Shown here: piece after piece, positions 36,814 through 46,052 of the stretch
Layout of the letters: each line of letters starts with the position of its first letter
How positions within the stretch are numbered: position 1 is the first letter of the stretch
Assembly (NCBI RefSeq): GCF_023101085.1
Contig: NZ_CP064703.1
Span: forward strand, 8,654,501-8,718,500
Direction: 5' to 3'
From: Bradyrhizobium sp. 170
Lineage (GTDB): Bacteria > Pseudomonadota > Alphaproteobacteria > Rhizobiales > Xanthobacteraceae
DNA length: 64,000 nucleotides
The notes under the pieces: generated by a model
The model's database searches: none
Told to the model about the DNA's origin: nothing
The model's input: the letters and a program-made list of their open reading frames with translations, nothing else
Position numbers and translations under genes: made by a program

Positions 36814-36903
36814 GTAGCCCGGATGGAGCGAAGCGCAATCCGGGGACGACTTCATCGGCAGAGAAACGTGATCCCGGATTTCGCTTCGCTCCATCCGGGC
36901 TAC
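36814..36903. repeat. palindromic repeat family A, copy 2
   Basis: GTAGCCCGGATGGAGCGAAG and its inverse end CTTCGCTCCATCCGGGCTAC flank ~45 bases. It closely matches the copy at 33932. It sits eight bases from the fpr stop, between that gene's end and the start of patatin 2. Confidence 0.85.
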
Positions 36904-36911
36904 GCATGAAC

Positions 36912-37685
36912 TCAACGCTCGACGAACGCCTTCTCGATCACGAAATGGCCGGGCGTGTTGTGGCTGCCTTCGAGGAAGCCGCCGGATTCGAACATCTGCT
37001 TCAGTTCGTCCAGCATCCCCGGGCTGCCGCACATCATGATGCGATCGGTCTCGATATTGAGCGGCGCCTGGTGAATGTCGTTGAACAACTGCTCGGACGA
37101 GATCAGGTCGGTGATGCGGCCGCGGTTGCGGAACGGCTCGCGGGTCACCGTCGGGTAATACAGCAACTTCTCCGACAGCAACGGTCCGAACAGTTCGTCG
37201 TCACGCAGCTTGGCGACCAGCTCTTCGCCATAGGCGAGTTCGGAAACCTGACGGCAGCCGTGAACGAGCACGATGGTCTCGAACCGCTCATAGACGTCGG
37301 GGTCCTTGATCAGGCTCGCGAACGGCGCCAGACCCGTGCCGGTCGACAGCAGCAGCAGGCGCTTGCCCGGAATCAGATTGTCGGTGATCAGCGTGCCGGT
37401 CGCCTTGCGGCCGACCAGGATTTCGTCGCCCTCGCGGATCTTCTGCAGCTTCGAGGTCAGCGGCCCGTCCGCGACCTTGATGGAGAAGAATTCGAGTTCT
37501 TCCTCGTGATTGGCGCTCGCCATGCTGTAGGCGCGCAAAAGCGGCCGGCCCTCGACCTCGAGGCCGATCATCGCAAACTGGCCGTTCTGGAAGCGGAAAC
37601 CGGAATCGCGGGTGGCTCGGAAGCTGAAAAGCGTATCGGTCCAGTGGCGGACAGAAAGAACTTTCTCTCTATAGAATGCGCTCAT
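36912..37685 (-). CDS. fpr: ferredoxin-NADP(+) reductase
   Basis: A 257-residue FAD enzyme of the bacterial subclass I FNR type, passing electrons between NADPH and ferredoxin or flavodoxin. The FAD motif is LLRAYSMAS (R-x-Y-S), the pyrophosphate loop GTGLAPFASL, and the NADP site CGSPGML. The C-terminus FVIEKAFVER is typical. ATG 37685 has AGGA about 15 bases upstream, a weak site. It is divergent from the ATP-grasp gene across 290 bases of AT-richer DNA that should hold both promoters. Confidence 0.9.
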   Translation of the reverse strand: MSAFYREKVLSVRHWTDTLFSFRATRDSGFRFQNGQFAMIGLEVEGRPLLRAYSMASANHEEELEFFSIKVADGPLTSKLQKIREGDEILVGRKATGTLITDNLIPGKRLLLLSTGTGLAPFASLIKDPDVYERFETIVLVHGCRQVSELAYGEELVAKLRDDELFGPLLSEKLLYYPTVTREPFRNRGRITDLISSEQLFNDIHQAPLNIETDRIMMCGSPGMLDELKQMFESGGFLEGSHNTPGHFVIEKAFVER

Positions 37686-37975
37686 GGGTTTTCGTTTTTC
37701 CTGACGTCTCGATGTAGAACGTTTCGGTTTTCGGGCCTCGAATTGCCAAAAATCAGCGAAATCATTGGCGTTTTGGCGCTTCATTTGCGCACAGGACACA
37801 CATAGTCAATATGACCTGCAGCACAATTGAGAACTCGGAATAGCTGTCGGTCTATTTTGCAAAAAGGTTCGATTCGCTTCGTTAACGCTTTCTCGCGCAA
37901 TTAACTTGCTGAATTCGGCATCGATCTGGCAATAAATGACCACACCAAATTAAGAACGTTTCAAAAAGAGATCGC

Positions 37976-38974
37976 ATGCGAAGCCCAGGCGAATTTCGAA
38001 AGGGTAAACCGGGCTTTTATCCGGACCAGTCGATCTATGCCGAATTTGCCTGCGCCGAATTCGGGCTCCACTTTCGCGACCTCGACGGTGGATCGGGATT
38101 GCTTTTCAGCGTCGCATCACGCGACAGGCTGGTTCATTTCGGCGCCGGCCGAAGTTCCTGGTATCCGCAAAACAACGCCACCGCCTCGACGCTGGCATCC
38201 GACAAACATTTTACGAGCCGGATCCTGCGCGAAGCCGGCGTCCCGGCGCTTGGCGGCGAATATTTCTTCCTTCACGAGCGCTATCGCGCGCATCGCCCGG
38301 CGGGACATGAGCGCAGCGACGCGGTTGCCTGTTTCAACACATTGGGCGGATCGGCCTTCGTCAAGCCGCTGACGGGATCGCGCGGCGATTTCGCGCAAGC
38401 CGTTCACGGCGAAGCGGCGCTGGTTCGGTATCTCGATGACGTCATGAAGTATTATGACGCGGTCCTGATCCAGCCGATCGTCGAAGGGACAGAGTATCGC
38501 GTTTTTCTGCTCGACGATGATGTGCTCTATTGCGCGCGAAAATATCCGCCGTCCGTCACGGCCGACGGCGTGCACACCGTTCGTGAACTGCTCATCATCC
38601 ATAACGACGCGCTGCGCGCCCGCGGCCTCTCGCCTGCTTCGCTGCCGAACCATGATCCGTCGCTCGATGCTGTCCCGGCAAGGGGCGAGCGCTGCGAGAT
38701 TCCCGGGCGCATGAATCTGAGCGCGGGCGGCACGATGGTGCTGGCGCCGGCGCCATCCGAAAAGTCCATCACGTTGGCGCGGCAGGCCGCGCGCGCGATC
38801 GGACTTCGCGTCGCGGCCATCGACATGTTCGTCGATGTCGGCGGCAATCCGGAGGCAATCGAGATCATCGAGATCAACTCCAATCCCGCGATCCGGCTGC
38901 TGGAAGAATCCAATCGCGGCGACCTCATTCTAAAAATCTGGCATCACACCTTCTCCGCCATGGGATTGCTGTAG
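37976..38974 (+). CDS. ATP-grasp ligase related to the CphA/GshF ATP-grasp domain
   Basis: A 332-residue amide-forming ligase. The ATP-grasp fold is traceable: SSWYPQNNATASTLASDKHF (substrate-side entry as in cyanophycin synthetase), SAFVKPLTGSRGDFAQ (phosphate loop with Lys), TEYRVFLLDDDVLYCARKYP, NLSAGGTMV (a CphA-like motif), and the Mg2+ end EIIEINSNPAIRLLEES (Glu, Asn). It is a stand-alone domain, whereas CphA joins ATP-grasp to a Mur-ligase domain. The next gene, overlapping by one base (TAGTG), supplies exactly such a domain. The product is unknown: a peptide or poly-amino-acid bond is expected. Confidence 0.8.
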   Translation: MRSPGEFRKGKPGFYPDQSIYAEFACAEFGLHFRDLDGGSGLLFSVASRDRLVHFGAGRSSWYPQNNATASTLASDKHFTSRILREAGVPALGGEYFFLHERYRAHRPAGHERSDAVACFNTLGGSAFVKPLTGSRGDFAQAVHGEAALVRYLDDVMKYYDAVLIQPIVEGTEYRVFLLDDDVLYCARKYPPSVTADGVHTVRELLIIHNDALRARGLSPASLPNHDPSLDAVPARGERCEIPGRMNLSAGGTMVLAPAPSEKSITLARQAARAIGLRVAAIDMFVDVGGNPEAIEIIEINSNPAIRLLEESNRGDLILKIWHHTFSAMGLL

Positions 38975-40290
38975 TGTTCGACCTGCCGAAATACGGCGCT
39001 GGCATCTGCCTCGCGCGCATGGCCGTGCTGCTGGAGGCGCTTTCCATCGATCGCGCGCGGCTGCAACGCATCTCCGTGGCGGTAACCGGATCAAACGGCA
39101 AGGGCAGCACGGCGGCGATGTGCGCTCAAATCGGCCGCGCCTATGGCCTGCGGACCGGGCTTTTCACCTCCCCGCATCTTTTTCGTTTCAACGAACGGAT
39201 TCAGATCGACGGCGTCGAGATCGGCGACGACGCGTTCGTTCGCCTGAGAATGCGGGTCGAAGCTGCCATTGCAACCGTCTCGCAGAGGATGGGCGAGAAG
39301 TTCGGTGCCTTCGAAGCGCTGTTCGCGCTTGCCTGCCTGCACTTCCAGGAGAGCGGATGCGACTTCGCCGTGTTCGAGGCCGGCATCGGCGGGCGCTACG
39401 ACCCGGTCCGCCTCGTCGGCGCGCACGAGACTTGCGTCACTTCGGTCGATTACGAGCATGTCGAATTGCTCGGACACTCGCTTGAACTGATCGCATCGGA
39501 CAAGAGCGACGCCTGCGCCGCCGGCGGCACGATCGTCTATGGCGAAAACTGCCGGGACCTGCGGCCGCATCTCGTCGAGTATAATCGCGGAGCCGACCGC
39601 ACCTCGCTGTTCATCCGCGATGAAATCGCCGTCGATAACGAGGACGCTGCGGCCACGGGGCAGCATTTTGATTTCCAGTTCGGATACCATGATTTTCGCC
39701 GGATCGAACTGAACTTGCCTGGCGCGTTCCAGTTCAGCAATTCGGCTATCGCGATCACACTGATCCTGCTCTGGCTGCAGCGCGAACAGCCGCGCAAGGC
39801 TCCCGACCGGATCGAAGCCGCGATACGCGCCGGACTGCGCGAGGCACGCTGGCCCGGCCGACTCGAAATCATCCGGCACGACCCGCTCACCGTGATCGAC
39901 GTCGGCCACACCCCGGACGGCATCCGGCAATCGCTAGCCAGCCTGATGTCGATTCATGGCCGCGACGGCTGGATCCTTGTCACCGGCGCTTCGCACGACA
40001 AAAGGGCAGACGAGATCATCGGCGCGCTGGCGCCTTCCTTCGACACCATCATCTGCACAGCGGCGCACCACAAGGGGGCCGAGGCGCAAGTCATCGCTGC
40101 CGCGGCGCGACGCGGCAATCCCACAGCGAACATTCATCTCGCCGCGACAATCGCGGACGCAGCGCGGCTCTCGCAAGAGATGGCTCTGCGACAAAAGCGA
40201 AGCGTGTATGTGGCGGGCGGATTATTCCTGGCGGTCGAATACGCGACCGTCGTGAAGGGCGGCCGCGCGGAGGATTTGGAGTTTTTCTGA
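38974..40290 (+). CDS. FolC/Mur-ligase-family ligase
   Basis: A 438-residue ATP-dependent amide ligase. The P-loop is AVTGSNGKGSTAAM, followed by FTSPHLFRFNERI as in folylpolyglutamate synthase. The carbamylated-lysine region reads IASDKSDACAAGG, and the GGRYD site lacks the usual D-x-T-N of FolC (GGRYDPVRLVG). The C-terminal domain has VIDVGHTPDGIRQS and ASHDKRADEI. These departures and its coupling to an ATP-grasp gene argue for a specialised ligase rather than the housekeeping FolC. GTG 38974 overlaps the upstream stop. Confidence 0.8.
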   Translation: MFDLPKYGAGICLARMAVLLEALSIDRARLQRISVAVTGSNGKGSTAAMCAQIGRAYGLRTGLFTSPHLFRFNERIQIDGVEIGDDAFVRLRMRVEAAIATVSQRMGEKFGAFEALFALACLHFQESGCDFAVFEAGIGGRYDPVRLVGAHETCVTSVDYEHVELLGHSLELIASDKSDACAAGGTIVYGENCRDLRPHLVEYNRGADRTSLFIRDEIAVDNEDAAATGQHFDFQFGYHDFRRIELNLPGAFQFSNSAIAITLILLWLQREQPRKAPDRIEAAIRAGLREARWPGRLEIIRHDPLTVIDVGHTPDGIRQSLASLMSIHGRDGWILVTGASHDKRADEIIGALAPSFDTIICTAAHHKGAEAQVIAAAARRGNPTANIHLAATIADAARLSQEMALRQKRSVYVAGGLFLAVEYATVVKGGRAEDLEFF

Positions 40291-40382
40291 ACGTGGCGCA
40301 CAATCCGCGCAGTCGAACGGCTCGTCCGCGGCCAGTGCATCCGGAAACGCCGGAACAAGACAATGCGAGGGGAGAGAACATC

Positions 40383-41384
40383 ATGAGCGACACCGTCAAT
40401 CGTCAGATCCTGCTGGTCGAGAAGCCCACCGGCAAACTCGGACCTGAGCACTTCAAGATGATCAAAGGCGCGGTGCCTGAGCCGAAGGATGGCGAGGCGC
40501 TGGTGCGAACACGCTATATCTCGCTTGACGCCGCCAACCGGGCGTGGATGCACGGCGCCACCTATCGCGCCGCCGTCGAGGCCAACACCGTGATGGCCGG
40601 CGGCAGCATCGCGGAGGTCGTCGCCTCGAAGACCTCAAGCCTCGCACCGGGCGATATCGTATTCGGCGACACCGGTTGGCAGGATTACGCCGCGGTGCCG
40701 GCAAAGCACCTCACCAAGATGCCGAAGATGGAACCGATGACGCATTTGCTCAGCGTGTACGGCATCGCCGGCCTCACCGCCTATTTCGGCCTCCTGCATG
40801 TCGGCAAGCCGAAGGAGGGCGAGACGGTCGTCGTGTCGGCTGCCGCCGGCTCCGTCGGATCGATTGTCGGGCAGATTGCCAAGATCAAGGGCTGCAACGT
40901 CATCGGCATCGCCGGCGGCAAGGACAAGTGCCACTGGCTGACCAGCGAACTCGGCTTCGACGCCGCGGTCGATTACAAGGACGGCGCCACCTTCAAGGCG
41001 CTGCGCGCCGCCGCCCCCAAGGGCATCGACGTCTATTTCGACAATGTCGGCGGCGACATTCTCGAAGCCTGCCTTTCGCTGATGAACAACCGCGGCCGCA
41101 TCGCCTGCTGCGGCGCGATTTCGCAGTATGACGGCGCGCCGTCCGCCCATGGCCCGCGCGGCGTGCCCGGCCTGATCGTGGTGAAGCGCCTCATCATGCA
41201 GGGCTTCATCGTGATGGATTACATGAATGAGAGCGCCGCCGCGCTGGCCGACCTGCAGTCCTGGGTGGCCTCAGGCAAACTGAAGGTGCAGGAAGACGTG
41301 ATCGACGGGATCGAGAACACGCCGAAAGCGCTGATCGGCCTGCTCGCCGGCGAAAACCGCGGCAAACGGATGGTGAAGGTGTGA
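40383..41384 (+). CDS. zinc-independent NADP-dependent MDR oxidoreductase
   Basis: A 333-residue member of the medium-chain reductase family, CurA/YncB or leukotriene B4 12-hydroxydehydrogenase type. NADPH binding uses VVSAAAGSVGSIVGQIAK and the following IGIAGGKDKC. The catalytic tyrosine is in the VYGIAGLTAYFGL region. It reduces activated enones or aldehydes by family analogy. GGGGAGA precedes ATG 40383. It follows the two ligases by 92 bases on the same strand; a link is possible but unproven. Confidence 0.87.
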   Translation: MSDTVNRQILLVEKPTGKLGPEHFKMIKGAVPEPKDGEALVRTRYISLDAANRAWMHGATYRAAVEANTVMAGGSIAEVVASKTSSLAPGDIVFGDTGWQDYAAVPAKHLTKMPKMEPMTHLLSVYGIAGLTAYFGLLHVGKPKEGETVVVSAAAGSVGSIVGQIAKIKGCNVIGIAGGKDKCHWLTSELGFDAAVDYKDGATFKALRAAAPKGIDVYFDNVGGDILEACLSLMNNRGRIACCGAISQYDGAPSAHGPRGVPGLIVVKRLIMQGFIVMDYMNESAAALADLQSWVASGKLKVQEDVIDGIENTPKALIGLLAGENRGKRMVKV

Positions 41385-41387
41385 TGT

Positions 41388-41478
41388 CGTAGGGTGGGCA
41401 AAGGCGCGCTTCGCGCCGTGCCCACCATCTATCCATTCGCTCGTGACGGTGGGCACGCTTCGCTTTGCCCACCCTACG
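41388..41478. repeat. palindromic repeat family B, copy 1
   Basis: CGTAGGGTGGGCAAAGGCGC and GCTTCGCTTTGCCCACCCTACG form a long imperfect hairpin that also contains CGTGCCCACC/GGTGGGCACG. It sits exactly between two convergent genes, where it may act as a bidirectional terminator. Second copy at 54810. Confidence 0.85.
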
Positions 41479-41480
41479 AT

Positions 41481-44400
41481 TTAGTGCGTCGCGGCAGGCG
41501 CCGCCTGCGCCCCCGCCTTCTTCAGCTTCCGCTCCTTGAGCCAATTCTCGAACCCCTGGATCACGACGAAGAAGGTCGGCACGAACAGCACGGCCAAACA
41601 CGTCGAGGCCAGCATGCCCGAGGCCGCCGTGATGCCAATCGACTTCCGGGCGTTGGCGCCGGCGCCGGTCGCGAGCACCAGCGGGATCATGCCGAAGATG
41701 AAAGCAAACGACGTCATCAGGATCGGCCGGAACCGGGCTCGCGCCGCCTCGACGGCGGATTCCAGCAGCGGCTTGCGATCGCGCACGTGCAGTTCCAGCG
41801 CCACCTCGACGATCAGGATGGCGTTCTTGGCCGACAGCGCGATCAGCAGGATGATGCCGATCTGGGTATAGAGGTTGTTCTCTATCCTTAAGCCCGTCAG
41901 CACGATCATTGGGCCGAGCAAGGACAGCGGCACTGCGAGAATCACCGAGATCGGCGCGTACCAGCTTTCATATTGTCCGGCCAGCACGAGGTAGACCAGC
42001 AGGAGGCCAAGGCCGAACGCCCAGTAGATCTGGCCGCCGACGACCTTCTCCTGATACGACATCGCCGTCCACTCGAAGCCCGTGCCGGGCGGCAGGGTCT
42101 TCGCGGCAATCTGCTCCATCAGATTCATCGACTGACCTGAGCTGTAACCCGTCGCCGGCAGGCCGATGATGGTTGCGGAAGGATACAGATTGTACAGGCT
42201 GATCAGCGACGGACCGACCGCCGGCGTAATCTTTGCCACGGTGCCGAGCGGGATCATGTCGCCATTGCTGTTACGCACCATCATGTTCTGGATGTCACGC
42301 GGCGTCAGGCGGAATTGCGCGTCCGCCTGCGCATAGACCTGGAAGGTACGACCGAACTTGTTGAACTGATTGACGAAGGTCGAACCCATGTAGGACGACA
42401 GCGTCGAGAAGATCTGGTCGGTCGTGACATGCAGCGTCTGGGTCTTGATTCGATCCACCTCGATGTCGAACTGCGGCACCATCGAGCGGAACGGCGAACT
42501 CACCCGCTGCAGCGCGCTCTGTGACGACGCATTGGCGACGATCGCGCCGGTGATCGCCTGCAGCTTGCTGAAGTCGGAATTGCCGTCACGGAGCTGGACC
42601 TGCATCGCGAAGCCGGCGGCGTTACCGATACCCTGGATCGGCGGCGGCGGGACCACCAGGATCCGCGCCTCCTCGATCACGGAGAGCTTTTCGTTCAATC
42701 CGACGAACAGCGACCGCAGATCCTCACCTGGCCCTCGCGCGCTCCACTCTTTCAGGATCAAATAGGCGACGCCCGCATTGGCGAGACTGGAAGAATTGTC
42801 GAGCGCGGAGATGCCGGAAATGGCGATCACCTGATCGACGCCCGGGGCCTTGCCGGCTATCTCGCTGACCTGGGTAAGCACACGCTGGGTACGTTCAAGC
42901 GCCGCACCATCAGGCAATTGCACGGCGACCAGGAGATAACCCTGGTCCTCGATCGGAATGAATCCGGTCGGCACCCGCGACAGGCCGTAGCCACCGATGG
43001 CGATCAGGATCAGCGCGCAGATGACAGAAACATTGCTGTGTGCGACCAGGCGGCCGATCAACCGGCTATAGGCGGCCTCGACGCGGTTATAGACCGCGTT
43101 GAAGCCGCGGTAGAAAAAGTTGCGCTGCTCCGGCGGCACCGGCCGGCGCAGCCACAACGCGCACTGCGTCGGCTTCAGCGTCGCCGCGTTGATGGCGCTG
43201 AGCAGCGCGGTTGCGGCAATGACCAGCGCGAACTGCGCATACATCTGCCCGGTCAATCCCGGCAGAAACGCCGAGGGCAGGAACACCGAGATCAGCACCA
43301 GCGTGATGCCGATGATCGGCGCAAACAGCGCGTCCATCGCGCTGATCGCGGCGTCATGGCCGGACATGCCTTTCTCGATGTTGTGCGCGGCGCCTTCGAC
43401 CACGACGATGGCGTCATCCACCACGATGCCGATCGCGAGCACGATCGCAAACAGGGTCGAGATATTGACGGTGAAGCCGAGCGCCGCCATCGCAGCAAAG
43501 GCGCCGATGATCGTCACCGGCACCGTGGTCGCGGGCACCAGCATCGCGCGCCAGTCCTGCAGGAAGATCAGGATCACGACGAGAACGAGCAAACCCGCCT
43601 CGATCAGCGTCTTGTAGACCTCATTGATCGATTCCGAGACGAATTTGGTGGTGTCGAACGGCGTGTCGTAGGTCACGTCCTGCGGAAACGACTTCGCCAG
43701 CACCTGCATCTTCTTCTCAACGGCACGCTGGACCTCGAGCGCGTTGGCGCCGGGCGACTGGAATACGCCGATGCCGGTGGCCGGCTTGTTGTTGAGCGAG
43801 AACGCCTGGCTGTAGGTCTGAGCGCCGAGTTCGACCCAGCCGACATCGCGCACACGCGTGACGTCGCCGCTGGTGCCGGTCTTGACGATCACGTTCTCGA
43901 ACTCGCTGGTGTCGTCGAGCCGTCCACTGACGTTCAGCGTGTACTGGAACGCCTGCCCTGCGGGCGCTGGCGGTGCCCCGACCTGGCCCGCGGTGACCTG
44001 CTGGCTCTGCTGCTGGATCGCGGAAATGACATCCTGCGGCATCAGCCCGCGCGCATACAGCTTGTTCGGATCGAGCCAGACCCGCATCGAGTATTGACCG
44101 GCCCCGAACACGGTGACGTTGCCGACGCCGGGCAAACGCGACAGCTCGTCGCGGATGTTGATAGTGGCGTAGTTGCTCAGGAACAGACTGTCATAGGTCG
44201 CTTTCGGCGAGGTCAGCGTCACGAACAGCAGGATCGCCGTCGATCTCTTCTGCACGGTGACGCCCTGGTTCTGCACCGACTGCGGTAGCTGCGCCAGCGC
44301 GCTCGAGACCCGGTTCTGCACCAGCACCTGCGCGAAGTTGAGGTCGGTGCCGATCTTGAACGTAACCGTCAGCGTATAGGTGCCATCGGCACCGCTGTAG

Positions 44401-44642
44401 GACTGCATGTAGAGCATGTCCTCGACGCCGTTGACCTGCTGCTCGATCGGCAGCGCCACCGTATCGATCACGGTTTTCGCGCTGGCGCCGGGATAGCGGG
44501 TGGTGACCTGCACCGTCGGCGGCACGACCTCAGGATACTGCGCGACGGCCAGCCGGAGCAGGCAGACGCCGCCGATCAGGACCATCAGGATCGCGATGAC
44601 GTTGGAAAGAACGGGCCGCTCGATGAAAAATTTCGAAATCAT
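41481..44642 (-). CDS. RND multidrug efflux permease (AcrB/HAE1 family)
   Basis: A 1053-residue trimeric inner-membrane proton-driven pump. It has the standard 12 helices and two large periplasmic loops. The N-terminus SKFFIERPVLSNVIAILMVL is typical. The proton-relay Asp pair is in IVVDDAIVVVEG, and the conserved motif FVTLTSPKATYDS opens the porter domain. The end carries SIGITAASGMLASTCLAVLF. It starts ten bases after the adaptor gene and forms an operon. No outer-membrane factor is encoded here, so a TolC-like protein elsewhere is needed. Drug range unknown. Confidence 0.93.
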   Translation of the reverse strand: MISKFFIERPVLSNVIAILMVLIGGVCLLRLAVAQYPEVVPPTVQVTTRYPGASAKTVIDTVALPIEQQVNGVEDMLYMQSYSGADGTYTLTVTFKIGTDLNFAQVLVQNRVSSALAQLPQSVQNQGVTVQKRSTAILLFVTLTSPKATYDSLFLSNYATINIRDELSRLPGVGNVTVFGAGQYSMRVWLDPNKLYARGLMPQDVISAIQQQSQQVTAGQVGAPPAPAGQAFQYTLNVSGRLDDTSEFENVIVKTGTSGDVTRVRDVGWVELGAQTYSQAFSLNNKPATGIGVFQSPGANALEVQRAVEKKMQVLAKSFPQDVTYDTPFDTTKFVSESINEVYKTLIEAGLLVLVVILIFLQDWRAMLVPATTVPVTIIGAFAAMAALGFTVNISTLFAIVLAIGIVVDDAIVVVEGAAHNIEKGMSGHDAAISAMDALFAPIIGITLVLISVFLPSAFLPGLTGQMYAQFALVIAATALLSAINAATLKPTQCALWLRRPVPPEQRNFFYRGFNAVYNRVEAAYSRLIGRLVAHSNVSVICALILIAIGGYGLSRVPTGFIPIEDQGYLLVAVQLPDGAALERTQRVLTQVSEIAGKAPGVDQVIAISGISALDNSSSLANAGVAYLILKEWSARGPGEDLRSLFVGLNEKLSVIEEARILVVPPPPIQGIGNAAGFAMQVQLRDGNSDFSKLQAITGAIVANASSQSALQRVSSPFRSMVPQFDIEVDRIKTQTLHVTTDQIFSTLSSYMGSTFVNQFNKFGRTFQVYAQADAQFRLTPRDIQNMMVRNSNGDMIPLGTVAKITPAVGPSLISLYNLYPSATIIGLPATGYSSGQSMNLMEQIAAKTLPPGTGFEWTAMSYQEKVVGGQIYWAFGLGLLLVYLVLAGQYESWYAPISVILAVPLSLLGPMIVLTGLRIENNLYTQIGIILLIALSAKNAILIVEVALELHVRDRKPLLESAVEAARARFRPILMTSFAFIFGMIPLVLATGAGANARKSIGITAASGMLASTCLAVLFVPTFFVVIQGFENWLKERKLKKAGAQAAPAATH

Positions 44643-44652
44643 GGCCCGGCTC

Positions 44653-45855
44653 CTACTTGGCCGCTATTGGCTGTGCTTCGATCTTTTTCAGTTGCGGATC
44701 GACCTTCTGGCCGGGAATCGCGCGCAACAGCCCGGCGGTGACGACGCGGTCGTCGGCCTTGAGGCCTTCTTCGATGACACGCAACTCGCCCTCCAGCGGC
44801 CCGACCCGCACCTTGCGCTGTTCGACGATATTTTCGCCGTTCACGACCAGCAGGTAGCGTCCGGACTGATCGCTGCCGAGGGCGACATCCGGCACGAACA
44901 GCGCGTTCTGCACCTGGTCAACGGGTACGCGGACCCGGACGAAGAATCCCGGCAGCAGGGCACGGTCCGAATTGGGCAGCACGCCGCGCACCGGAAGCGT
45001 ACCGGTCGACTGGTTGAGCGTCGTGGCGGCATAGTCGAGCTTGCCCTGGTGCGGAAAGCCGGTTTCGGTCTGCAACCCGACTTCCACCGGTATCTGCCTG
45101 AGATCGTCCTGTGTCATCCCGCGCCGGCGGGCTTCCTCCCGGATCCGCAGCACGTCCTGTTCGTTGACGTTGAAATTCACCCAGATCGGGTCGAGCGCCA
45201 CGATGGTGGCGAGCTGCGTCGGCGACGACACACCGACAAGTTCGCCGACGGCGACGAGATGCGCGCTGACGACACCGTCAAACGGCGCAGTCACATTGGT
45301 ATAACCGTAATTGACCGCCGCGATCTTGGTATTGACCTGGGCCTGAAGCAGGTTCGCTTGCGCGTTGTCGCGCGTTGACGTTGAAGTATCCAGCGTCGCT
45401 TGGGAAACGGCTTGCCGCTGCACCAGTTCCTGCTGGCGCTTGAAGTCCGCCTCGGCCTGCCTCACCGTTGCCTGCGCGCCGGTTTCCGCGGCCTGCGCCT
45501 GTTCGAGCTTCAGCTTGTAGGTGTCAGGCTCGATCGTGAACAGGGGCGCGCCTTCTTTCACAAAGGCGCCGTCTGTATAGTTGATCGATTGCAGAAAGCC
45601 CTGCACGCGCGCGACCAGATCGACATTCTTGATCGCCGCGGTATTGCCGGTCGCTTCCAGATAGCGCGTGAAGGACCGTTGCACCGGCACCGCGACATCG
45701 ACCTTCGGCGGCGGGGGCGGGACAAAAGTATTTTGTTCGCAGGCACTTAATATGCCCATCGCGGCAATGGCGAACGCCGCGCGCCGGACCGACGCGGCTC
45801 CTTGCCCGATGCTGCGGTGCGGACTCAGGCGTGCAGGCGAACGCATGGGCTTCAT
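44653..45855 (-). CDS. RND efflux periplasmic adaptor (AcrA/MFP) lipoprotein
   Basis: A 400-residue membrane-fusion protein. A lipobox (GILSAC, Cys near residue 39) would anchor it. The biotinyl-like domain (GFLQSINYTDGAFVKEGAPL), a helical hairpin with repeated Q/A (AQAAETGAQATVRQAEADFK), a second half-motif TAPFDGVVSAHL and the beta-barrel LPGFFVRVRVPV are in the expected order. It bridges the RND pump to an outer-membrane channel. No local regulator is seen upstream. Confidence 0.92.
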   Translation of the reverse strand: MKPMRSPARLSPHRSIGQGAASVRRAAFAIAAMGILSACEQNTFVPPPPPKVDVAVPVQRSFTRYLEATGNTAAIKNVDLVARVQGFLQSINYTDGAFVKEGAPLFTIEPDTYKLKLEQAQAAETGAQATVRQAEADFKRQQELVQRQAVSQATLDTSTSTRDNAQANLLQAQVNTKIAAVNYGYTNVTAPFDGVVSAHLVAVGELVGVSSPTQLATIVALDPIWVNFNVNEQDVLRIREEARRRGMTQDDLRQIPVEVGLQTETGFPHQGKLDYAATTLNQSTGTLPVRGVLPNSDRALLPGFFVRVRVPVDQVQNALFVPDVALGSDQSGRYLLVVNGENIVEQRKVRVGPLEGELRVIEEGLKADDRVVTAGLLRAIPGQKVDPQLKKIEAQPIAAK

Positions 45856-46052
45856 TTTTCATGCCTCAATTGGTTTGTTCAGAAAAATGTCTATTCAGAA
45901 ATCGGCGTTCGGCGCCACCCCATGAAAATAGCAACAATCCGCTTGCAGTGAAACCGGAAAGCGAAAATGATGCGGGCCGTTATAATTTTTACGATTAGAT
46001 TTTACTGCGGTTGAAGCGGCGGCTTCCTGCGACGACAAAAGGATTTATTCAA

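Noticed and set aside
42918..44288. 456-codon plus-strand frame opposite the RND pump
   Set aside because: Antisense shadow rich in Arg, Asp and His; no domain.
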